Origin: Anaerolineaceae bacterium
Lineage (GTDB): Bacteria > Chloroflexota > Anaerolineae > Anaerolineales > Villigracilaceae
DNA: 5,360 nucleotides
Direction of reading: 5' to 3'
Assembly: GCA_009885445.1 (NCBI GenBank)
Contig: VFKQ01000327.1
Location: 1 to 5,360 of the forward strand
This document shows, piece after piece, positions 1 to 5,082 of this stretch. The position numbers and the translations under genes were made by a program. Each line of letters begins with the position of its first letter. The first letter of the stretch is position 1. Below the pieces are notes generated by a model. It saw only the letters and a list, made by a program, of their open reading frames with translations, did no database searches and was not told where the DNA came from.

Positions 1-600
1 GCGCGTCGGCGTGGAAGTAAATGTCGGCGTGGGGGTGCGCGTGGCGGTGTTCGTCGGCGTGCGCGTGGACGTGGAAGTAAATGTCGGCGTGGGGGTGCGC
101 GTCGGCGTGTTCGTGGGCGTGCGCGTCGGCGTGAAAGTAAATGTCGGCGTGGGGGTGAAAGTAAACGTCGGCGTTGGAGTGCGCGTGGGCGTGTTGGACG
201 GAGTCCGTGTTGGCGTGAAAGTAAATGTCGGAGTCGGCGTGCGTGTGGACGTGCTGGTCGGCGTGCGTGTTGGAGTGAACGTCGGTGTTGAGGTCGGCGT
301 GCGCGTAAAAGTGGGCGTCGAAGTTGGCGTGAACGACGGCGTACGCGTCGGCGTATTCGTGGGCGTTAAAGTTGGCGTGCGCGTGGGTGTGTTCGTCGGC
401 GTAAAAGTGGACGTGGCCGTGTTGGTTGGCGTGGGCGTAAACGTCTGCGTGGGACGCGGCGTGTTCGTGGCGCTGGCCGTGGGCGAAGGCGTGATGCTCG
501 GCGTTGAAGTGGCGCTCGGCGTGTTAGACGGAGTCCGCGTCAAGGTCGGGGTTTGAGACGGGGTGCTCGTAAATGTTTGGGTGGGCGTAGGCGTCGCCGC
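1..600 (-). repeat. Degenerate in-frame tandem repeat encoding (Thr-X)n
   Basis: The plus strand is a G/T-rich array of cgt/agt triplets alternating with variable triplets; on the coding (minus) strand these are Thr alternating with X. A 60-bp unit is clear at the left: 1-60 and 61-120 differ at about 6 positions, and a 21-bp block encoding TPTPTFT recurs at 16, 76 and 136, and in altered form at 160 and 220. Order decays toward 600, next to the globular segment. All spacings are multiples of 6 bp, so the two-residue phase is kept. This suggests growth by slippage or unequal recombination, most recently at the C-terminal side. Confidence 0.9.
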
Positions 601-1344
601 GAGCGGTTTTCCAGTCAACGTAAATGAGGCGCTGGACTTCCATTCGGTGCCCACAAAAATTTGTACTTCATACGTGCCGGGCAACCATTCGTGCGGCGCG
701 GGTTCCCAAAACGAATAGGCGCGGCCCACTGTGGCGGCGGACCATTCGTTGGTTTCAAAAAAAATCAGGCTTCCATTGCGGAACCACACGGCCGTCCATT
801 GCGCGCCGGGGGTCATGTTGCGATATTCAAACACGGCATACATGCGTTTGATCGGGTTGCGCCAATCGCTGCGCGGGTTGCGCGCCAGGTTGCCGTTTAA
901 TTCGGTGGCGAAGCGAATGCGCAAAATATTCGCCAACGGATTCGGCGTGACGAGGCTGTGCGACAACACCTCAATCGAAAGCGGAAGCACCGGCAAAGGC
1001 GTGGGACTGAAATTCGGATCCGTCGTTTGCGTGGGTCGCGGTGTGGAGCTGACGATGACGTTTGCGGGCGAGGCCGTCGCCGAAGGAGTCGCGCTCAGGC
1101 TCGCGCTCGTAGCGGGCGCCAGCACAAAAAGCGGACTCCCCGCCCGATACATCAGCCCCCCCACCGTCAACGCAACGAGGCTCAGCCCGATTCCCCACCA
1201 GCCCACCACCAACCGCTGACGGCGATGCCGAAAATACGTGGTGCCGCGCGCCAGCCCAATGGCGCGCAGGCCGGCCCATAATAAAAATAAAGCCAGCAAA
1301 AAAAGAATCAAGCTGGGCAAATTTGTGTCGCGCAAAAAGTCCAT
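1..1344 (-). CDS. Membrane-anchored surface protein with (Thr-X)n repeat, 3' end outside window
   Basis: Reading from the ATG at 1344, the minus frame stays open for 448 codons to the left edge, so the C-terminus is missing. Visible parts: a hydrophobic helix at about residues 11-29; a basic loop RHRRQR at 39-44; a second helix at about 46-66; a Ser/Thr/Pro/Ala linker at 71-120; a compact segment at 121-245 rich in aromatic and beta-type residues (QWTAVWFRNG at 182-191, WLPGTYEVQIFVG at 220-232); then from about 249 a Thr at nearly every second residue, with Pro most often between and also Arg, Asn, Phe, Ser and Ala. By the positive-inside rule the basic loop is cytoplasmic, so the globular segment and repeat would face outward. 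Such Thr-Pro linkers are common in Chloroflexota surface proteins; the segment at 121-245 is probably an Ig-like beta-sandwich, which I infer from pattern only. Function unknown; a structural, binding or adhesion role is plausible. The start is supported by the promoter placed directly before it; there is no Shine-Dalgarno. Confidence 0.75.
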   Translation of the reverse strand, partial: MDFLRDTNLPSLILFLLALFLLWAGLRAIGLARGTTYFRHRRQRLVVGWWGIGLSLVALTVGGLMYRAGSPLFVLAPATSASLSATPSATASPANVIVSSTPRPTQTTDPNFSPTPLPVLPLSIEVLSHSLVTPNPLANILRIRFATELNGNLARNPRSDWRNPIKRMYAVFEYRNMTPGAQWTAVWFRNGSLIFFETNEWSAATVGRAYSFWEPAPHEWLPGTYEVQIFVGTEWKSSASFTLTGKPLAATPTPTQTFTSTPSQTPTLTRTPSNTPSATSTPSITPSPTASATNTPRPTQTFTPTPTNTATSTFTPTNTPTRTPTLTPTNTPTRTPSFTPTSTPTFTRTPTSTPTFTPTRTPTSTSTRTPTPTFTFTPTRTPSNTPTRTPTPTFTFTPTPTFTFTPTRTPTNTPTRTPTPTFTSTSTRTPTNTATRTPTPTFTSTPTR

Positions 1345-1350
1345 GCAGAG

Positions 1351-1379
1351 ATTGTAAAGGGTAATCGGTAATTCGTAAA
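1351..1379 (-). promoter_or_regulatory. Predicted leaderless promoter of the surface-protein gene
   Basis: On the minus strand, TTTACG (plus 1374-1379) and TACAAT (plus 1351-1356) are separated by 17 nt. The -10 matches 5 of 6 consensus bases and the -35 matches 4 of 6. Only 6 nt separate the -10 from the ATG at 1344, so transcription would begin at or next to the A of the start codon. No Shine-Dalgarno lies before the ATG, which fits a leaderless message. Predicted from sequence only. Confidence 0.6.
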
Positions 1380-1412
1380 TTGAAAGAGGCGCGGTGATTT
1401 AGGGAATTGGTT

Positions 1413-1447
1413 AAAACAAAAACGCCTGCCCTTCGTGGACAGGCGTT
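1413..1447 (-). terminator. Intrinsic terminator of peptide gene 1
   Basis: On the minus strand the arms AACGCCTG and CAGGCGTT (plus 1440-1447 and 1421-1428) pair over 8 bp. A C/A mismatch and two more G-C pairs follow toward a short loop. The stem is followed by T5-G-T4, the layout of a rho-independent terminator, 21 nt after the stop codon. The terminator of the neighbouring peptide gene is nearly identical and equally spaced. Confidence 0.8.
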
Positions 1448-1468
1448 CGGCGTAACAATGTCAAGTAA

Positions 1469-1666
1469 TCAGGAGGGGCCGCAAACGGCACCAGCCGCCG
1501 CTTGGCCGCCACTGCCAGAGGAGGTTGCAGGAAGACAATTTACATCTGTTAAAGTCGGTGGCCCTCCCGGTGCATTTTCAGTGATATCCAAGTGCTTATT
1601 CGTACCATCAGCCTGATTCAGGCGCATGAGGCGCGGGGCAGTCCATTCTTGTAATTTGTTATCCAT
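1469..1666 (-). CDS. Small peptide precursor 1, RiPP-like (65 aa)
   Basis: A 65-residue product beginning MDNKLQEWTAPRLMRLN, identical over these 17 residues to the product of the gene 326 bp upstream. The similarity continues as xA[D/E]GTxKHxxxTE to residue 30. Residues 31-61 then differ completely between the two, and both end in Cys-Gly-Pro-Ser. Cys44 and Cys62 are 18 positions apart, as in the paralogue. The C-terminal half is rich in Gly, Ala and Ser. There is no hydrophobic signal peptide. A conserved leader with a variable C-terminal part is the pattern of RiPP precursors, and the W-x-x-P-x-L element resembles leader motifs bound by RiPP recognition domains; both points are inference. 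The start is fixed by AGGAG at plus 1675-1679, 8 nt before the ATG. Own promoter and terminator. No maturation enzyme or transporter lies in the window. An unmodified secreted or regulatory peptide is the alternative. Confidence 0.65.
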   Translation of the reverse strand: MDNKLQEWTAPRLMRLNQADGTNKHLDITENAPGGPPTLTDVNCLPATSSGSGGQAAAGAVCGPS

Positions 1667-1674
1667 GATTTTTT

Positions 1675-1679
1675 CTCCT
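1675..1679 (-). promoter_or_regulatory. Shine-Dalgarno of peptide gene 1
   Basis: AGGAG on the minus strand lies 8 nt before the ATG at 1666. The spacing is the same as in the paralogous gene, which supports both start assignments. Confidence 0.8.
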
Positions 1680-1695
1680 ACGAAATGATTGATTT

Positions 1696-1732
1696 ATTTT
1701 ACATGCGGAAGTTGATTTCAGCAAGGGGCAAA
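1696..1732 (-). promoter_or_regulatory. Predicted promoter of peptide gene 1
   Basis: TTGCTG (plus 1719-1724) and TAAAAT (plus 1696-1701) are 17 nt apart on the minus strand; the -10 matches 5 of 6 consensus bases. The 37-bp block aligns without gaps with the block upstream of peptide gene 2. Shared parts include TTTxCCCCTT, GAAAT and GTAAAxT. The predicted 5' UTR is about 22 nt. Confidence 0.6.
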
Positions 1733-1737
1733 TTCGC

Positions 1738-1770
1738 AAACAAAAACGCCTGCCCCAATGGACAGGCGTT
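1738..1770 (-). terminator. Intrinsic terminator of peptide gene 2
   Basis: The 8-bp arms AACGCCTG/CAGGCGTT (plus 1763-1770 and 1745-1752), one mismatch, two further G-C pairs and a 4-nt loop are followed on the minus strand by T5-G-T3. It begins 21 nt after the stop codon and almost repeats the terminator at 1413-1447. It lies just upstream of the promoter block of peptide gene 1, so the two peptide genes are probably transcribed separately. Confidence 0.8.
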
Positions 1771-1791
1771 CGGCGTAACATAGTCAATTGC

Positions 1792-1992
1792 TCAGGAGGG
1801 GCCGCAGGCGACTGCAACGCCACCACCGCCAAAAAAATCTAAGCTGCCGGGAGAAGCGCAACCACCATTGATTGTTTGATATCCCGGGACAAAAGTTACA
1901 CCTTCAGTCCCAGCGATATGCTTCTCGGTACCCTCGGCGTGATTGAGGCGCATGAGGCGCGGGGCGGTCCATTCTTGTAGTTTGTTGTCCAT
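1792..1992 (-). CDS. Small peptide precursor 2, RiPP-like (66 aa)
   Basis: Paralogue of the 65-residue peptide encoded just downstream. The first 17 codons give the same residues with four synonymous base differences (codons 2, 5, 9 and 17), so the leader protein sequence seems to be under selection. Residues 31-62 are unrelated to the paralogue and contain GYQTINGGC at 37-45 and a GGGG run at 55-58; the end is Cys-Gly-Pro-Ser. Cys45 and Cys63 keep the 18-residue interval. The frame stays open upstream to 2091, but the ATG at 1992 is preferred: AGGAG lies 8 nt before it, and the extra residues have no counterpart in the paralogue and would cross the predicted -10. No signal peptide or membrane segment is seen. 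Function unknown; the RiPP or signalling peptide call rests on the leader/variable-region architecture and gene duplication, not on recognised homology. Confidence 0.65.
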   Translation of the reverse strand: MDNKLQEWTAPRLMRLNHAEGTEKHIAGTEGVTFVPGYQTINGGCASPGSLDFFGGGGVAVACGPS

Positions 1993-2000
1993 TGTGAATT

Positions 2001-2005
2001 CTCCT
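2001..2005 (-). promoter_or_regulatory. Shine-Dalgarno deciding the start of peptide gene 2
   Basis: AGGAG on the minus strand is 8 nt before the ATG at 1992. It selects this start over the longer open frame reaching 2091. Confidence 0.8.
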
Positions 2006-2027
2006 TTTGAACGATTGCGATGGTTGC

Positions 2028-2064
2028 ACTTTACGGCTAAAAGATAATTTCGGAAAGGGGTAAA
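2028..2064 (-). promoter_or_regulatory. Predicted promoter of peptide gene 2
   Basis: TTTCCG (plus 2051-2056) and TAAAGT (plus 2028-2033) are spaced 17 nt apart on the minus strand. The hexamers are weak alone, but the 37-bp block aligns gap-free with that of peptide gene 1, with conserved TTTxCCCCTT and GAAAT parts. That conservation suggests a shared promoter or operator. The predicted 5' UTR is about 28 nt. Confidence 0.5.
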
Positions 2065-2097
2065 TCTCAGCGCTTGAATCAAAAATACCAACTCGTC

Positions 2098-2126
2098 TTG
2101 ACGCCGCCTGCCCGCTATGCTAAAGT
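2098..2126 (+). promoter_or_regulatory. Predicted leaderless promoter of isopentenyl phosphate kinase gene
   Basis: TTGACG (2098-2103) and TAAAGT (2121-2126) are 17 nt apart. TG at 2118-2119 gives an extended -10. Only 6 nt separate the -10 from the ATG at 2133, and no purine-rich Shine-Dalgarno is present. Transcription should start at about the A of the ATG, giving a leaderless message. The promoter is divergent from that of peptide gene 2. Confidence 0.65.
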
Positions 2127-2132
2127 CAGCCT

Positions 2133-2927
2133 ATGCGAGAACTTGTTTTTCTAAAACTGGGCGGGTCGTTGATCACCGACAAAGATAAGGCCTACACTCC
2201 CAGGCTAGACAAATTAGCAGAATTAGCCCGTGAAATCAAAACCGCACTAGACTCCAACCCAAACCTGCAGGTGGTGCTCGGTCACGGCTCGGGGTCGTTT
2301 GGGCATGTGGCCGCCAAAAAGCATGGCACGCGCGATGGCGTGCAGACGCGCGAACAATGGCTGGGCTTTGCTGAGGTCTACTTTCAGGCGTCACAGTTGA
2401 ATCGGCATGTGGTCGAGGCGCTCGTCGGTGCGGGACTGCCCGCCATTTCACTGCCGCCCTCCGCTTCGATTGTGTCTGACAACCGAAAAGTTGTGCGCCA
2501 CAACGTGGACGTAATCCGCCGCGCGCTGGAGGCGGGTTTGCTCCCCGTGGTGCAAGGGGACGTGGTCTTCGATGTTTCGCTGGGAGGAACAATTCTTTCG
2601 ACCGAGGACTTCTTCGCCTTTCTGACGGGCGAACTCGCCCCGTCGCGGATTCTGCTGGCGGGCATCGAGGCTGGCGTGTGGGCAGACTTCCCGGGGAGGA
2701 CGCGACTCGTAAGCCGAATCCGCTCGGGGGGCGGCGAGGCGCGCGCAGGCATCGGCGAGTCGGCAAGCACCGACGTCACTGGCGGGATGAAGGCCAAAGT
2801 GGAGCAGATGCTTGCATTGGTCCAAAAAAATGAAGGGCTGAGCGCGCAAATTTTCAGCGCCGAAGAAAACGGATTTCTGACGCGCGCATTGCAAGGCGAA
2901 AATGTGGGCACGTTGTTGACGGCGTAG
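2133..2927 (+). CDS. Isopentenyl phosphate kinase
   Basis: A 264-residue amino acid kinase-fold protein, normal length for the family. It phosphorylates isopentenyl phosphate with ATP to isopentenyl diphosphate, the isoprenoid building block, in the cytoplasm. Motifs in order: KLGGSLITDK at 8-17 (the conserved Lys8 and glycine loop contact ATP phosphates); GHGSGSFGH at 50-58, where the last His is at the position of the family's catalytic substrate-binding His; QGDVVFD at 141-147; ILSTED at 154-159; and DVTGGMKAK at 214-222, the typical C-terminal nucleotide-binding loop. The GSFGH histidine separates it from glutamate-5-kinase and UMP kinase relatives. In the alternative mevalonate pathway described for archaea and for Roseiflexus-type Chloroflexota, this enzyme acts after phosphomevalonate decarboxylation. 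No other pathway gene is in the window. Probably transcribed alone: own promoter, no Shine-Dalgarno, and a terminator-like palindrome 2 nt after the stop. Confidence 0.93.
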   Translation: MRELVFLKLGGSLITDKDKAYTPRLDKLAELAREIKTALDSNPNLQVVLGHGSGSFGHVAAKKHGTRDGVQTREQWLGFAEVYFQASQLNRHVVEALVGAGLPAISLPPSASIVSDNRKVVRHNVDVIRRALEAGLLPVVQGDVVFDVSLGGTILSTEDFFAFLTGELAPSRILLAGIEAGVWADFPGRTRLVSRIRSGGGEARAGIGESASTDVTGGMKAKVEQMLALVQKNEGLSAQIFSAEENGFLTRALQGENVGTLLTA

Positions 2928-2928
2928 C

Positions 2929-2998
2929 CGTAGGGGCGACCCGCCCAGCGGGCGGCAGACTCTTTGTTAAACCTTGAAGGGTCGCCCTTACGATTTTT
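2929..2998 (+). terminator. Palindromic repeat / terminator after the kinase gene
   Basis: The 14-bp arms at 2929-2942 and 2979-2992 pair throughout, with one G-T wobble. A second hairpin, CCGCCC-AGC-GGGCGG, sits at 2941-2955 and overlaps the left arm. Five T residues follow at 2994-2998. It starts 2 nt after the kinase stop codon. It can serve as a rho-independent terminator. Its GC-rich arms and nested layout also resemble the dispersed intergenic palindromes of Chloroflexota, which is from general recall and not checked here. Confidence 0.7.
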
Positions 2999-3009
2999 GC
3001 TAAGACCTC

Positions 3010-3037
3010 TTGCGCGTTTCTTAAATTTTTTGATAAT
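3010..3037 (+). promoter_or_regulatory. Candidate promoter of fhs
   Basis: GATAAT (3032-3037; 5 of 6 consensus bases) lies in an A/T-rich stretch, with TTGCGC (3010-3015) 16 nt upstream. The -35 is weak. The predicted 5' UTR is about 26 nt and includes the Shine-Dalgarno. It sits between the kinase terminator and fhs, so fhs is probably transcribed independently. Confidence 0.5.
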
Positions 3038-3058
3038 ACACAAAATCATTTCACATTC

Positions 3059-3064
3059 AAGGAG
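3059..3064 (+). promoter_or_regulatory. Shine-Dalgarno of fhs, fixing the extended N-terminus
   Basis: AAGGAG lies 5 nt before the ATG at 3070. It is the evidence that the lysine-rich N-terminal tail is translated; no in-frame ATG occurs within the tail that could serve as a later start near the conserved domain. Confidence 0.85.
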
Positions 3065-3069
3065 AATCG

Positions 3070-5076
3070 ATGGCTACGAAAAAGAAAGTAACAAAAAAGG
3101 CAGTGAAAGCAAAGAAACCTGTGCGCAAAGTTGTGGTTACGAAGTCCCCGCAGGGGAAGAAGAAGGCCGTGGTTAAGAAGAATGCCTTCAAGGCCACGAA
3201 ATTAAAACTGCTACGCCCGGTGCCCTCTGATATTGATATTGCACAGGCCGCAAAAGTAAAGCCGATTTTGCAAGTGGCCGAAGAGTTGGGCATTCGCGCA
3301 AACGAATTGGAATTGTACGGGCCGTTTAAAGCAAAAGTGAAACTAGAAATTTTGGAGCGCTTGAAGAATCGCCCGAACGGAAAATATATTGACGTGACGG
3401 CCATCACGCCCACGCCGCTGGGCGAGGGCAAGACCACCACCACCGTGGGTCTCTCGCAGGCACTGGCCGCGCATCTCGGCAAAAAAGTTGTCACCGCGAT
3501 TCGCCAACCTTCGATGGGTCCCACGTTTGGCATCAAGGGCGGCGCGGCGGGCGGCGGATATTCGCAGATCATCCCGATGGAGGATTTTAATTTACACCTC
3601 ACTGGCGACATCCACGCGATTAGCGCTTCGCACAATCTCGTCTCGGCGGCGCTAGACGCGCGTGTGATGCACGAAAAACAACAGGACGACGAAAAACTAT
3701 TTAACGCGCTGTGCCCCGCGAATAAAAAAGGCGAGCGACGATTCTCCCGCGCGATGTTACGGCGACTGGAAAAGCTCGCCATTAAAAAAACAAACCCCGC
3801 CGATCTGACTCCCGAGGAGCGGGCTCGCTTCGCGCGACTCGACATTGACGAAGCGACCATCACCTGGCGGCGCGTGATCGACATCAATGATCGCTTCCTG
3901 CGCGAAGTGCAGGTGGGACTCGGCAAGGATGAAGCTGGCTTCGAGCATCGCTCGGGTTACGACATCAGCGTGGCATCTGAGATCATGGCCATTCTCGCTC
4001 TGACCACTTCGCTCGAAAACATGCGCGAACAATTTGGCAAGATGGTGGTTGCCACGGGCAAACGCGGCGACGCCATCACTGTGGAAGATCTGGGCGTGGC
4101 TGGCGCAGTGACAGTATTAATGAAGGATGCCATCAAGCCCAACTTGATGCAAACGCTCGAAGGCAACGCGGCCTTCGTGCATGCCGGTCCATTTGCCAAC
4201 ATTGCGCACGGGCAGTCCTCCATCATCGCAGACAGAATCGCGTTGAAGCTGGCCGATTACGTGGTTACTGAATCCGGCTTTGGTGCAGATATTGGCATGG
4301 AGAAATTCTTCAATATCAAGTGCCGCTACTCAGGACTCGTCCCACACGTGGTGGTGATGGTGGCCACCGTGCGCGCCTTGAAGATGCACGGCGGCGGACC
4401 CAAGGTTGTGGCGGGTAAACCATTGGCCGCAGAGTACACCGAGGAGAATTTGGATTTGTTGCGCAAGGGCATGGTCAATCTCGAGCGTCACATTCAGAAT
4501 GCGCGCAAGTTTGGCATCAACGTCATCGTGGCAATCAATTCCTTCGCCACCGACACCGAGGCCGAAGTGGAATTGATTCGCAAATCTGCAATTGAGTTCG
4601 GCGCAACCGACGCCATAAAATGTACACACTGGGCCGACGGCGGCGCAGGGACGAAGAAGCTGGCCGAGGCTGTGGTCAAGGCCGCAGAGCAGAAGAGTAA
4701 CTTTAAGTTTCTGTATCCGCTGGAAGATTCGATCAAAGACAAGATCGAAACCATCGCCCGCGAAATTTATCGCGCCGACGGTGTGGACTACACCCCCGAG
4801 GCCGAAGAGCAGATTACGCGTTACACGCGCCTGGGCTTCGACAAACTGCCCATCTGCATGGCCAAGACGCATCTATCCTTCAGCACCGACGCGACACTCA
4901 AGGGCGCGCCGACGGGATTCCGCGTGAAGGTGCGCGAAATCCGCGCTTCGGTGGGCGCAGGCTTCCTCTATCCGATTCTGGGCGACATGCGCACCATGCC
5001 CGGCCTGCCGACCCGTCCGTCGTTTTACGACATTGACTTGGACATGGAAACGGGCAAAATTCTCGGGTTGTTCTAA
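3070..5076 (+). CDS. fhs: Formate-tetrahydrofolate ligase, long form with Lys-rich N-terminal tail
   Basis: Makes 10-formyl-tetrahydrofolate from formate, ATP and tetrahydrofolate in the cytoplasm, for one-carbon metabolism (purine and fMet-tRNA synthesis, or the methyl branch of acetogenesis if present). 668 residues against roughly 555-560 in common bacterial enzymes. Motifs: PTPLGEGKTTTTVG at 114-127, the ATP loop; GPTFGIKGGAAGGGYSQ at 150-166; PMEDFNLHLTGDIHAI at 169-184; MKDAIKPNLMQTLEG at 351-365; VATVRALKMHGGG at 431-443, a family signature; MPGLPTRP at 643-650; and a C-terminal GLF. The extra length has two main causes. Residues 1-46 form a tail with 18 Lys and no acidic residue, like histone H1 C-termini. 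Residues about 200-260 contain an insertion absent from Moorella-type enzymes but matching, by my recall, the ligase domain of eukaryotic C1-THF synthase (RFSRAMLRRLEKL, LTPEERARFARLDID). Own promoter and strong Shine-Dalgarno. Identity is very secure; the tail's role is unknown. Confidence 0.97.
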   Translation: MATKKKVTKKAVKAKKPVRKVVVTKSPQGKKKAVVKKNAFKATKLKLLRPVPSDIDIAQAAKVKPILQVAEELGIRANELELYGPFKAKVKLEILERLKNRPNGKYIDVTAITPTPLGEGKTTTTVGLSQALAAHLGKKVVTAIRQPSMGPTFGIKGGAAGGGYSQIIPMEDFNLHLTGDIHAISASHNLVSAALDARVMHEKQQDDEKLFNALCPANKKGERRFSRAMLRRLEKLAIKKTNPADLTPEERARFARLDIDEATITWRRVIDINDRFLREVQVGLGKDEAGFEHRSGYDISVASEIMAILALTTSLENMREQFGKMVVATGKRGDAITVEDLGVAGAVTVLMKDAIKPNLMQTLEGNAAFVHAGPFANIAHGQSSIIADRIALKLADYVVTESGFGADIGMEKFFNIKCRYSGLVPHVVVMVATVRALKMHGGGPKVVAGKPLAAEYTEENLDLLRKGMVNLERHIQNARKFGINVIVAINSFATDTEAEVELIRKSAIEFGATDAIKCTHWADGGAGTKKLAEAVVKAAEQKSNFKFLYPLEDSIKDKIETIAREIYRADGVDYTPEAEEQITRYTRLGFDKLPICMAKTHLSFSTDATLKGAPTGFRVKVREIRASVGAGFLYPILGDMRTMPGLPTRPSFYDIDLDMETGKILGLF

Positions 5077-5082
5077 GCGACT

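Larger units (their letters stand above)
1412..2064 (-). repeat. Tandem duplication of a ~325-bp peptide-gene cassette
   Basis: Two head-to-tail units, 1412-1732 and 1738-2064, each contain in transcription order a conserved promoter block, a Shine-Dalgarno, a leader-encoding region, a divergent middle, a Cys-Gly-Pro-Ser end, a 21-nt spacer and a terminator hairpin. The start codons are 326 bp apart. Conservation is high at both ends and lost in the middle of the genes, as expected from duplication followed by diversification of the mature peptide part. Confidence 0.85.

Noticed and set aside
1..240. CRISPR array
   Set aside because: The 60-bp units have no unique spacers, keep a 6-bp coding phase throughout and lie inside an open reading frame.
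11..556. Plus-strand open frame of Val-Gly-Val-Arg repeats
   Set aside because: It is the complement of the Thr-X repeat. The minus frame links the repeat to a full N-terminus with membrane helices, a globular segment and a promoter; the plus frame has no such support.
624..1281. Overlapping plus-strand frames of 75-162 codons
   Set aside because: They lie opposite the globular segment and linker of the minus-strand surface protein and have low-complexity or Arg-rich translations without recognisable motifs.
1469..1992. Classical lasso peptide precursors
   Set aside because: The W-x-x-P-x-L element is suggestive, but peptide 1 has no Asp or Glu after its conserved Cys to close a ring, peptide 2 fits only loosely, and no lasso enzymes are in the window.
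1993..2091. N-terminal extension of peptide 2
   Set aside because: The 33 extra residues have no counterpart in the paralogue, cross the predicted -10, and the ATG at 1992 has a well-placed Shine-Dalgarno.
2236..3049. Minus-strand open frames opposite the kinase gene
   Set aside because: They are Arg/Pro/Ser-rich shadows of a well-recognised gene with no start signals of their own.
3057..3926. 289-residue minus-strand open frame opposite fhs
   Set aside because: It lies antisense to highly conserved ligase codons and shows no family motif; it is a byproduct of codon bias.
2133..5076. Kinase-fhs operon
   Set aside because: A terminator-like palindrome with a T tract and a separate promoter lie in the 142-bp gap, and the functions are unrelated.
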